A stretch of 5,495 nt of DNA, from contig JAJDVB010000223.1 of NCBI GenBank assembly GCA_022826345.1, forward strand, positions 1 to 5,495. Reading direction: 5' to 3'. How positions within the stretch are numbered: position 1 is the stretch's first letter; every line of letters begins with the position of its first letter. Shown in pieces: positions 1 through 5,274 of the stretch. The translations under genes were made by a program, and so were the position numbers. The notes below the pieces were generated by a model that made no database searches, was not told where the DNA came from, and saw only the letters and a program-made list of their open reading frames with translations. Source of the DNA: Alphaproteobacteria bacterium. Its GTDB lineage: Bacteria; Pseudomonadota; Alphaproteobacteria; UBA828.

Positions 1-59
1 TCGACGGTGAACGCATCGACGGTACGCTTGGTGAGTCGCAGTGCACTTCGCTTCGGCAT
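1..59 (-). CDS. Tyrosine recombinase / P4-type integrase, N-terminus only (runs off left edge)
   Basis: Read on the minus strand from an ATG at 59-57, the sequence encodes MPKRSALRLTKRTVDAFTV before the window ends. The LTKRTVDA stretch resembles the opening of the arm-type DNA-binding domain (DUF4102 type) of P4-like tyrosine integrases, which usually begin with a short basic leader followed by L(T/S)xxxVDA. The family performs site-specific integration and excision of genomic islands and prophages. None of the catalytic residues lie in the window, so intactness cannot be judged. The start codon is only 5 bp outside the tip of the IS66-like element, so the native promoter has probably been displaced. 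A weak GGAAG lies 11 nt upstream, inside the element's terminal repeat, and could act as a poor ribosome binding site. The call rests on 19 residues. Confidence 0.6.
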   Translation of the reverse strand, partial: MPKRSALRLTKRTVDAFTV

Positions 60-64
60 CGCCG

Positions 65-184
65 GTAATGCTTCCGTTCTCAGGTGATGGATGGAGATTT
101 CAGCGATTGAGGGTTCGCTTCCAGTCTCGTCTCAGCGGCCTCAGCCAGATGTCCTTTCTCGGCTCGGCGCGCTTCATATGGGTG
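65..184 (+). repeat. Left 120-bp terminal inverted repeat of the IS66-like element (contains the DUF4338 gene 3' end)
   Basis: Positions 65-184 are the exact reverse complement of 3606-3725, with no mismatch seen across 120 bp. Identity stops abruptly at both ends. The outer tip is GTAATGCTTCCG. Positions 184-100 are coding: they carry the last 27 codons and the TGA stop of the minus-strand DUF4338 gene. Positions 65-99 are non-coding. Typical IS66 terminal repeats are only a few tens of bases, so this one is unusually long. Confidence 0.97.
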
Positions 185-981
185 TCGTAGCGTCCCCGCC
201 CCTGGGTGGTCCCTACGCGGGTCCAGCCCGACGCCTTGTAGACGGCACCGGTGTAGCGGGGCGTCTCGACGAAGGTCTCGATGAGCACGGGGGTGGTGCG
301 GTAGCGCTCGGTCCAGTCTCCGGGCAGGCGGCGGCGCACGATGGCGAGGATGTGCGAGCCGAGGTTGGGGATCTCGATCCAGGGCAGGATCAGGAAGCGC
401 GGGTTGTCGATCACCAGCGGCAGGTTCTTCTCGCGCATCTGGGGCGACCATCCGATGAACTTGTCGCGCGGGGCGAGCTTCCAGGCGGCGGTGGAGAAGC
501 CGAGCATGGCGAGCGGCCAGCCGTCACGGTCGTGGACCGCGTAGCGCATCTGAGCGCCGACCAAGGGCTTGTAGCCGAGGTAGTGGTAGCGGGCGACGAA
601 CTCGTTCCACAGCTTCCCTTCGCGGGTGTTGCGCACGACCGTGCGGAAGTCGAGGGGGCGCACCTCGTCGAGGGTCGTCGGCGCGGGGAACAGCGGCGGC
701 TCGGTGTCCGGTCCGAAGACGATGGGCTTGGGCCGGCCCTGCCTGCCCCTGGGCGGCGGCAGGATGATCACGCCGTCGCGGTGCATGGCGAGCATGGTGA
801 CCTTCGCCATCATGTCCTTGAGGCCGCCGTCGGGCTTGAGCCAGCCGATACGCCGGCAGAACTCCCGGGACAGGGCGGCTCGGGTCGGCTGCGGATCGGC
901 GTCTATGAGCGCGCGCAGCAGCGCCATCTCGTCGGCGGTGAAGTCGCGCCCGTAGTAGCGGCACTCGACGGCGCCAGTCAT
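100..981 (-). CDS. DUF4338-family protein, homologous to Druantia anti-phage protein DruA, IS-borne
   Basis: This 293-aa protein matches the DUF4338 pattern. A helix-turn-helix-like N-terminal part (about residues 32-75, with LSREFCRRIGWLKPDGGLK) is followed by RYHYLGYKPLVGAQMRY (131-147), FIGWSP (175-180), IDNPRFLILPWIEIP (191-205), ETFVETPRYTG (235-245) and a C-terminal KDIWLRPLRRDW (276-287). DUF4338 is the family of DruA from the Druantia defence system, and its biochemical activity is not established. From memory, relatives also occur beside transposase genes, including IS66-type ones. The start is the ATG at 981-979, which overlaps the tnpC stop as ATGA, so translation is probably coupled. 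The last 27 codons lie inside the terminal inverted repeat. The protein looks full length, with no frameshift or stop. Its function in the element (defence cargo, transposition accessory or DNA-binding factor) is unknown. Confidence 0.85.
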   Translation of the reverse strand: MTGAVECRYYGRDFTADEMALLRALIDADPQPTRAALSREFCRRIGWLKPDGGLKDMMAKVTMLAMHRDGVIILPPPRGRQGRPKPIVFGPDTEPPLFPAPTTLDEVRPLDFRTVVRNTREGKLWNEFVARYHYLGYKPLVGAQMRYAVHDRDGWPLAMLGFSTAAWKLAPRDKFIGWSPQMREKNLPLVIDNPRFLILPWIEIPNLGSHILAIVRRRLPGDWTERYRTTPVLIETFVETPRYTGAVYKASGWTRVGTTQGRGRYDTHMKRAEPRKDIWLRPLRRDWKRTLNR

Positions 982-3536
982 TCCGGCGTCATGAACTCGC
1001 GCCTGCGCTTCTCGCTCATCGTCCAGGGCAACCAGGGCGACAGGTCGTCGGGCGGCTTCCCGCCGTTCTCCGCGCAGGCGTCCAGCCATGCCTCCAACCA
1101 GCGCAGGACATCGATGCCGTTCATCGAGAGCGTGCCCACGACCGAGTACATGATTGCGGTGAACTTCGCGCCGTCCTCGCTGTTGGATCCGAAGCTCAAT
1201 CGGCGCCCGATGACTGGCCCGCGGAGCGCCCGCTCCCCGGCATTGTTGTCCATCGGAACCTGCGGGTGGTCGACGAAGACGCACAACCCCTCGCGGTGGT
1301 TGAGCAGCGAGCGCAGGGCCTTGGCCTTGCGCGCCTTTTGCGGCAGGCCGGCCAACTCCGCCCCGGCGTCCGCGAACAGGCGCTCGACCGCCTTCTTCAA
1401 CTCGTCCTGCGCCGCGTCGAACGCCGGCGTCTGGCGTTCGAGCGCACGAGCGGGGTCGTAATGCTTCAGTCTCTCGTCGTTCAGGCGGTAGATCTCCCCG
1501 ATCCGCTCGATCCATCCCTCGCACCAGCGGGAGAGCCGCGCGTGGCCGGCGGCGCACTCGATGAAGTCGCGCCTCTGGTGCGCCCAACAGAGGCAGAGGA
1601 TCACCTTGCCGTCGAGTTCGCGTGCCAGCTTCCGGTAGGCGCTGTAGCGGTCGCAGACCACGAACACGGTGCAGGCGGTGTCGCCGAACAGGGTCTTCGC
1701 CACCTCGGCGCTGCGCGAGGGGTCGATATGGAAGTAGACCGCGTCCGCGCTGACCGAAGTCCACAGCCAGGCGCGGCTCGACCGGCCGCTGTCGCGGAAC
1801 TCCTGCACCCGCCAGCCGGTCTCGTCGGCATGGCGCACCGTCGTCCGGTTCTGGTGCGCGAGGATCGCCTCGTGGATCGGGTCGAACAGCGGCACGAAGC
1901 GCTTCAGGCTGTTCGCCAGGGTGCCCGGCGAGACCGGCAGCCCCTGGTCCGCATACCACGCCGCGACCCGGCTCAGCGGGCGCCGGCACGCACAGTGCTC
2001 GAACAGGAAGCGCGCCCAGAAGCTGGTTCCGTAGAGGGTTCCGGGGAACAGGCGCGGCACCGGCGGCGCCGTCACCTCCAACGGAGACGACGCGCACTCG
2101 CAGCCCCGGCGCCAGCGCGGCCGCTCGATCCTGCGGATGTGGGCCTTCACCTCGATCTCGATGAGGCTCGTCGAACGCTCGCCATTGGCGACATAGGGCT
2201 TGCCGCAGCAGGAACAGGTGCGCGCATCCTTCGGCGGGTTGTGCCGTTCCTTCTTCTCGCCGAGCCCGGGCCGCCGGGTACGGCCGTGGCCCGGCGCGCC
2301 GGGCTGCTGGCCGCGCTTGCGCCCCGTGCCCGCCTTCTTCCGCTTCTCGCTCCTGCTGCCGAACAGCGCCTTCGACAGAACCCTCCGGGTCGAGCGCAGC
2401 TTCTCGACCTGGGCTTCCAGTGTTTCGACGCGCGAGGCCAGCGCCGTCCTCTCGGCCTTCAACTCCCGGGTCTCGGCGCGCAGTTCGGCGTTGCGCCGGC
2501 GCAGCGATTCGATGACGTCCTTCGCCCGCCCGGTCGCCTTGCGAAGCTGGGCGAGCCGCCTGGTCAGCGGCTCGACGATGGCCTGCCGGGCCTGCCAGCT
2601 CCGGGCACGGAACGAGCGCTCCCGAGCGATATCCCCGTTCAGCCGGTCGATCTCGTCGCGATGCCGGTTCTTGAGCCGGTCCTCGCGCTCGTGGGAGTTG
2701 CGCTGAGCCCAGCGCAGATCGGCGTTCTCGGCGTCGAGCCATTTGCACCGGCTCTCCGCGGCCCTCGCCGTCTTGTGCAGGGCGGCATTCTCCGCGCGCA
2801 ACGCCTCGATCGCGTCCGCCAGGGCCGTCGACGCCGACGCTTCCTCGCCGAGCTCCGTGACCTCCACGCCGAGCCACGCGATCTCCTTGTCCAGCCGCGC
2901 CGTTGCCTTGTGCGCCTCGCGCAGTTCCGTGCGCAGCGCCTCGATCGTGTCCTGCTGCCGGTTCGCCCGCTCCAGGGTTTTGCGCAACTTGGCGCTTTCC
3001 CTCGACAGAGACGCCTGCGCTGCCCGTTCCGACTTCCGCAGCGCCGAGATATCCCCGCGCAACGACGCGATCTCGTCCTTCTGCCCCTGCGCTCGCTCCA
3101 GCGCCTTGTGCAGCCGGGCGTTCTCCCTTCGCAGTCGCCCGTTCGCGCCTTTTCTCGAATCGACGCCGGCTTCCGCAAGCAGCTTCTCCAGCCGCGCCAC
3201 TTCCGTCTGATGGAAAAGCGCGTCCTTCGCCGTGCGGCGAACCTCCGCCGTCTCCTCGACGGCCGCCTTCAGCCTGGTCCGGCTCCTGTCGAGCTGCCAC
3301 TTCAGCGAACCCGCCCGGGAGCGGGCGACCCTCTCCGCCTGGAGCAACTCCTCGACACGCGCTTCCGCCGCTTCCGCCCGTGCACGTTCCGTCTCCGCGT
3401 GGGCGTGCGCCTCGTCGTACAGAGACCGCCAGTCGCACGGCCCGCGTGCCGGCGCCGCCATCGGCGGCGACCAGAGCCCGTCGCCCGCCTCGACCGGGGT
3501 CAGGACCGCCCCGAAGTCCTCGTCGCGCATCGCCAT
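978..3536 (-). CDS. tnpC: IS66-family transposase (TnpC-like) with a long coiled-coil N-terminal extension
   Basis: This 852-aa protein is well above the roughly 500-560 aa usual for IS66 TnpC. Residues from about 387 to the end are the conventional transposase. They include the LSKALFGSRSEKR signature (387-399), a basic Gly/Arg linker, a zinc-finger-like set of cysteines (C441, C443, C444, then C479 and C481) and a DDE catalytic core. The likely catalytic residues are D571 in HADETGW, D629 in CDRYSAY and E768 in MDNNAGERALR; the WAHQRRDF motif at 651-658 is also present. Residues of about 40-385 are Arg/Glu/Leu/Ala-rich heptads predicted to form a long coiled coil, including a 42-residue internal repeat. 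The transposase cuts and joins the element's ends. ATG at 3536 is chosen as the most upstream in-frame start; a second ATG is two codons in, and no strong ribosome binding site is visible. The stop overlaps the DUF4338 start. No inactivating lesion is seen. Confidence 0.93.
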   Translation of the reverse strand: MAMRDEDFGAVLTPVEAGDGLWSPPMAAPARGPCDWRSLYDEAHAHAETERARAEAAEARVEELLQAERVARSRAGSLKWQLDRSRTRLKAAVEETAEVRRTAKDALFHQTEVARLEKLLAEAGVDSRKGANGRLRRENARLHKALERAQGQKDEIASLRGDISALRKSERAAQASLSRESAKLRKTLERANRQQDTIEALRTELREAHKATARLDKEIAWLGVEVTELGEEASASTALADAIEALRAENAALHKTARAAESRCKWLDAENADLRWAQRNSHEREDRLKNRHRDEIDRLNGDIARERSFRARSWQARQAIVEPLTRRLAQLRKATGRAKDVIESLRRRNAELRAETRELKAERTALASRVETLEAQVEKLRSTRRVLSKALFGSRSEKRKKAGTGRKRGQQPGAPGHGRTRRPGLGEKKERHNPPKDARTCSCCGKPYVANGERSTSLIEIEVKAHIRRIERPRWRRGCECASSPLEVTAPPVPRLFPGTLYGTSFWARFLFEHCACRRPLSRVAAWYADQGLPVSPGTLANSLKRFVPLFDPIHEAILAHQNRTTVRHADETGWRVQEFRDSGRSSRAWLWTSVSADAVYFHIDPSRSAEVAKTLFGDTACTVFVVCDRYSAYRKLARELDGKVILCLCWAHQRRDFIECAAGHARLSRWCEGWIERIGEIYRLNDERLKHYDPARALERQTPAFDAAQDELKKAVERLFADAGAELAGLPQKARKAKALRSLLNHREGLCVFVDHPQVPMDNNAGERALRGPVIGRRLSFGSNSEDGAKFTAIMYSVVGTLSMNGIDVLRWLEAWLDACAENGGKPPDDLSPWLPWTMSEKRRREFMTPE

Positions 3537-3565
3537 GGCGGCGACGATATCCGATGGCCGGCGGC

Positions 3566-3594
3566 GTTACCAGAGGTTTATGCAACGTGTTCAA
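3566..3594 (-). promoter_or_regulatory. Candidate promoter for tnpC-DUF4338
   Basis: In the 69-bp gap between the right inverted repeat and tnpC, the minus strand shows TTGAAC (3594-3589), a 17-bp spacer and GGTAAC (3571-3566). This is a fair -35 match and a weak -10 match. It lies inside the element just next to the repeat, so the operon would be transcribed from its own promoter with a leader of about 20-25 nt. No other site in the gap looks better. This is a pattern match only. Confidence 0.28.
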
Positions 3595-3605
3595 AACGAC
3601 GACAG

Positions 3606-3725
3606 CACCCATATGAAGCGCGCCGAGCCGAGAAAGGACATCTGGCTGAGGCCGCTGAGACGAGACTGGAAGCGAACCCTCAATCGCTGAAATCTCCATC
3701 CATCACCTGAGAACGGAAGCATTAC
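3606..3725 (-). repeat. Right 120-bp terminal inverted repeat (silent copy of the DUF4338 gene 3' end)
   Basis: This is the exact reverse complement of 65-184. Here the 27 C-terminal DUF4338 codons and the TGA (to 3690, plus strand) are present without the rest of the gene. This copy is therefore a non-functional duplicate of the gene's tail, pointing outward. The outer tip is CATTAC (3720-3725), the complement of the GTAATG tip at the left end. Confidence 0.97.
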
Positions 3726-3881
3726 GTCGATCTGCTCCCACCGGGCGTTTCGCACCTCGCCCGAGCGCGCGGCGGTGAGCACCAGGAACTCGAGCGCGAG
3801 CATGGTGCCGCGGTAGGCGCCATCCGTGTTCGGATAGCGACGGTATTGACGAAGAAACAAGGACTTGAAGCGGGCCACGAC
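3726..3881 (-). pseudogene. Internal fragment of a tyrosine integrase, truncated on both sides by insertion sequences
   Basis: The minus strand encodes about 52 residues, including ALEFLVLTAARSGEV followed by RNARWEQID. This is the start of the catalytic domain of P4-like tyrosine integrases; the Arg of AARSGEV is the first catalytic arginine. The N-terminal arm-binding and core-binding regions are missing because the IS4-family element begins at about 3885. Everything after EQID is missing because the IS66-like element begins at 3725. A stop codon at 3888-3890 closes the frame upstream. The fragment cannot encode an active recombinase: the second Arg, the His residues and the Tyr nucleophile are all lost. 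It is not the continuation of the integrase at the left edge, which starts afresh with its own N-terminus. Confidence 0.8.
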
Positions 3882-3883
3882 CT

Positions 3884-3920
3884 CTGATCAGATTGGAGTT
3901 GAGAGGCTTCAACTGATCAG
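3884..3920 (+). promoter_or_regulatory. Leader hairpin overlapping the IS4 transposase ribosome binding site
   Basis: The palindrome CTGATCAG occurs twice, at 3884-3891 and 3913-3920, and AGTTGA (3897-3902) can pair with TCAACT (3909-3914). Together they can form an imperfect stem-loop whose 3' arm covers the first two bases of the AGGAGG ribosome binding site. Insertion sequences often use such end-proximal hairpins to block translation from transcripts that enter from outside. That role is inferred here. Confidence 0.4.
3885..3912 (+). repeat. Probable left inverted repeat of the IS4-family element
   Basis: TGATCAG at the outer edge and the inner part TTGGAGTTG...TTCAA (3893-3912) resemble the reverse complement of the right end. 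The inner 20 bp match at 13 positions without gaps. The outer TGATC blocks match only after allowing a 6-bp length difference. Confidence 0.45.
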
Positions 3921-3924
3921 GAGG
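3919..3924 (+). promoter_or_regulatory. Ribosome binding site AGGAGG deciding the IS4 transposase start
   Basis: A perfect AGGAGG directly abuts an in-frame ATG at 3925, which is too close for initiation. It lies 6 nt before the in-frame GTG at 3931, which is the more likely start. Confidence 0.65.
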
Positions 3925-3930
3925 ATGGCC

Positions 3931-5244
3931 GTGGCCCGACCCAAGTGTATTGGCATTCGACAGACATTGACCACGCTGTTGCCGAAGGCGGAGATCGAGC
4001 GTCTTGCCCAGGAATGTGGAGCGGTTCGCCGACGACGCAAGGTCGAGGCGAGCGCGATGTTGTGGACGGTGTTGCTGGGATTCGGAACCGGACGCGAGCG
4101 CACGCTGGCTGGTCTTCGACGCACCTACGAGCGAGTGACGGGCAAGTCGTTGGTGCCCTCGTCGTTCTACGACCGATTCAGCGCCGAACTGGCACGGCTG
4201 TTTCGGGCGGTGCTGCGCGAGTTGATGACGAAGCTCGCTTCGAGCGAAGTGCGCTACGTCGGGGTGCTCGAAGGATTCCGTGATGTGTTGGTCGCCGATG
4301 CGACGGTGGTGAAGGTGCACCGACTGTTGGCGCGGCGCTTTCCCGGCACCCGGAAGAACTCGAGCCCGGCGGCGATGAAGCTGCACCTGGTGATGAGCGC
4401 GAGAGGGACCGGGGCGCACAAGGTCAAGGTGACCGGGGAGCGGGCGAACGACCACCGCACATTGCAGATGGGCCCGTGGGTCGAAGGCCGGCTGCTGCTC
4501 TTTGACCTGGGCTACTTTCGCTACCAACTCTTTGACGCGATTGACAGAAACGGCGGGTACTTCATCACCCGCCTGGCCACCAATGCCGACCCGCGCATCG
4601 TCGCCACTCACCGCCAGTGGCGCGGGCGCACCATCGAACTCGAGGGGAAACGGCTCAGCGAGGTCGCCCGCCGGTTGAAGCGAGACGCCCTGGACGTCGA
4701 AGTCGAGGTGGCGTTCAAGCGTCGCGCGTATGGCGGCATCCGGCGCACCGCTCGGCGTCGTCTGCGCCTGGTCGCAGTGCGCCTCCCCGAGAGCACCGAG
4801 TATCGGTTCTACCTCACCAACATCGACCCTGATTCGCTCGACGCACACGCCGTCGCTCAGACCTACGCGGCACGCTGGCAAATCGAGCTCGTCTTCAAGG
4901 AGTTGAAGTCCCATTACCGGCTCGAAGAACTGCCCACTCGCAAAGCCCATATCGTCGAGACCCTGTTGCTCGGCGCCGTCATCACCTTGCTCGTCAGTCG
5001 CCGGCTGCTCCTTGCCGTGCAGGAGCGATTGCGACGCACCTCCTACAAGATGCCCGAACAGCGCTGGGCCGCGATCTTTGCCGCCGCCGCGCCCGCGATA
5101 CTCGACATCGTTCTGCTCCCGCCGAGGGTATCGAAGGTGATCGCCCGGCGCCTCGAATCGATGCTGCTCCACGAGGCACCCGACCCCAATCGCTCCCGAA
5201 AACTACTCATCGAACGCGTCGAATGTGGCGCCGCATGGACTTGA
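3931..5244 (+). CDS. IS4-family DDE transposase
   Basis: This 437-aa protein is within the usual IS4 range. The likely catalytic residues are D123 in VADATVV, D192 in LLFDLGYF and E319 in the signature YAARWQIELVFKELK. That signature has the exact Y-(2)-R-(3)-E-(6)-K spacing of the IS4 YREK motif (Y312, R315, E319, K326). The stretch between D192 and E319 holds the beta-strand-rich insertion typical of the family. The N-terminal part is Arg/Lys-rich and suits binding of the element's ends. GTG at 3931 is chosen from the AGGAGG spacing; ATG at 3925 and TTG at 3865 are in-frame alternatives, but the latter lies outside the element. The reading frame is unbroken and the stop at 5242-5244 lies in the right terminal repeat, so the gene appears intact. 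It is transcribed opposite to the flanking genes. Confidence 0.93.
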   Translation: MARPKCIGIRQTLTTLLPKAEIERLAQECGAVRRRRKVEASAMLWTVLLGFGTGRERTLAGLRRTYERVTGKSLVPSSFYDRFSAELARLFRAVLRELMTKLASSEVRYVGVLEGFRDVLVADATVVKVHRLLARRFPGTRKNSSPAAMKLHLVMSARGTGAHKVKVTGERANDHRTLQMGPWVEGRLLLFDLGYFRYQLFDAIDRNGGYFITRLATNADPRIVATHRQWRGRTIELEGKRLSEVARRLKRDALDVEVEVAFKRRAYGGIRRTARRRLRLVAVRLPESTEYRFYLTNIDPDSLDAHAVAQTYAARWQIELVFKELKSHYRLEELPTRKAHIVETLLLGAVITLLVSRRLLLAVQERLRRTSYKMPEQRWAAIFAAAAPAILDIVLLPPRVSKVIARRLESMLLHEAPDPNRSRKLLIERVECGAAWT

Positions 5245-5274
5245 TTCTATGCAACTCAAAGCGCTAACCGATCA
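5241..5274 (-). repeat. Probable right inverted repeat of the IS4-family element
   Basis: On the minus strand this reads TGATCGG at the outer edge and TTTGAGTTG...ATCAA at the inner edge, partly matching 3885-3912. It overlaps the transposase stop codon. The outer limit is supported by the helicase frame, which loses its family-like sequence at about this point. Confidence 0.45.

Larger units (their letters stand above)
65..3725 (-). mobile_element. IS66-family-like insertion sequence carrying a DUF4338 (DruA-like) gene
   Basis: The element is 3661 bp and is bounded by a perfect 120-bp inverted repeat whose outer tips read GTAATGCTTCC. The GTAA tip agrees with the usual IS66-family terminus. 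Inside are a tnpC-type transposase and a DUF4338 gene, both on the minus strand and overlapping by ATGA. The tnpA and tnpB genes of canonical IS66 elements are missing; the 69 bp between the right repeat and tnpC cannot hold them. The 8-bp flanks (57-64 and 3726-3733) do not match, so the expected 8-bp target duplication is absent. The left flank is the start of one integrase gene and the right flank is the middle of another, so the element does not sit in a simple insertion site. Boundaries are set by the point where the inverted repeat stops matching. Confidence 0.88.
3885..5274 (+). mobile_element. IS4-family insertion sequence, about 1.39 kb
   Basis: The element holds one plus-strand DDE transposase with the IS4 YREK signature, flanked by imperfect inverted repeats (about 3885-3912 and 5241-5274). 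The left side abuts an integrase fragment and the right side abuts a helicase fragment, so both neighbours define the limits to within about 5-10 bp. No direct target duplication can be seen at any plausible boundary. Different genes lie on the two sides, which points to a deletion or recombination event after insertion. The exact ends are uncertain. Confidence 0.8.

Noticed and set aside
1..23. A short direct repeat, TCGACGGT, at 1-8 and 16-23
   Set aside because: It is fully explained by two similar Thr-Val codon runs in the integrase N-terminus; it is too short to call a functional site.
100..981. A complete Druantia defence system
   Set aside because: Only the DruA-family protein is present. 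None of the other Druantia components, such as the large DruE helicase, is in the window, and the right-edge helicase fragment is of the Ski2-like type and is separated by an IS4 element.
91..1461. A 456-codon plus-strand frame starting in the left repeat
   Set aside because: It is antisense to the DUF4338 gene and the tnpC 3' end, has low-complexity composition and no motif, and its start comes from the terminal repeat.
100..3699. A single 1199-codon minus-strand frame running from the right repeat through tnpC to the DUF4338 stop
   Set aside because: Only the part after 981 has family motifs. The rest is the -1 frame of tnpC and is open because of GC bias. I saw no slippery heptamer near the overlap to support a TnpC-DUF4338 frameshift fusion.
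1266..3710. An 814-codon open frame on the plus strand, antisense to tnpC
   Set aside because: It is a GC-rich shadow of the clear transposase gene. Its translation is Arg/Pro/Leu-rich with no recognisable motif, and its last residues are just the inverted-repeat copy of the DUF4338 tail.
3846..3893. A promoter for the IS4 transposase using TTGACG or TTGAAG as the -35 box
   Set aside because: The paired -10 boxes are poor (TCAGAT at best), and the -35 would lie outside the element in the integrase fragment.
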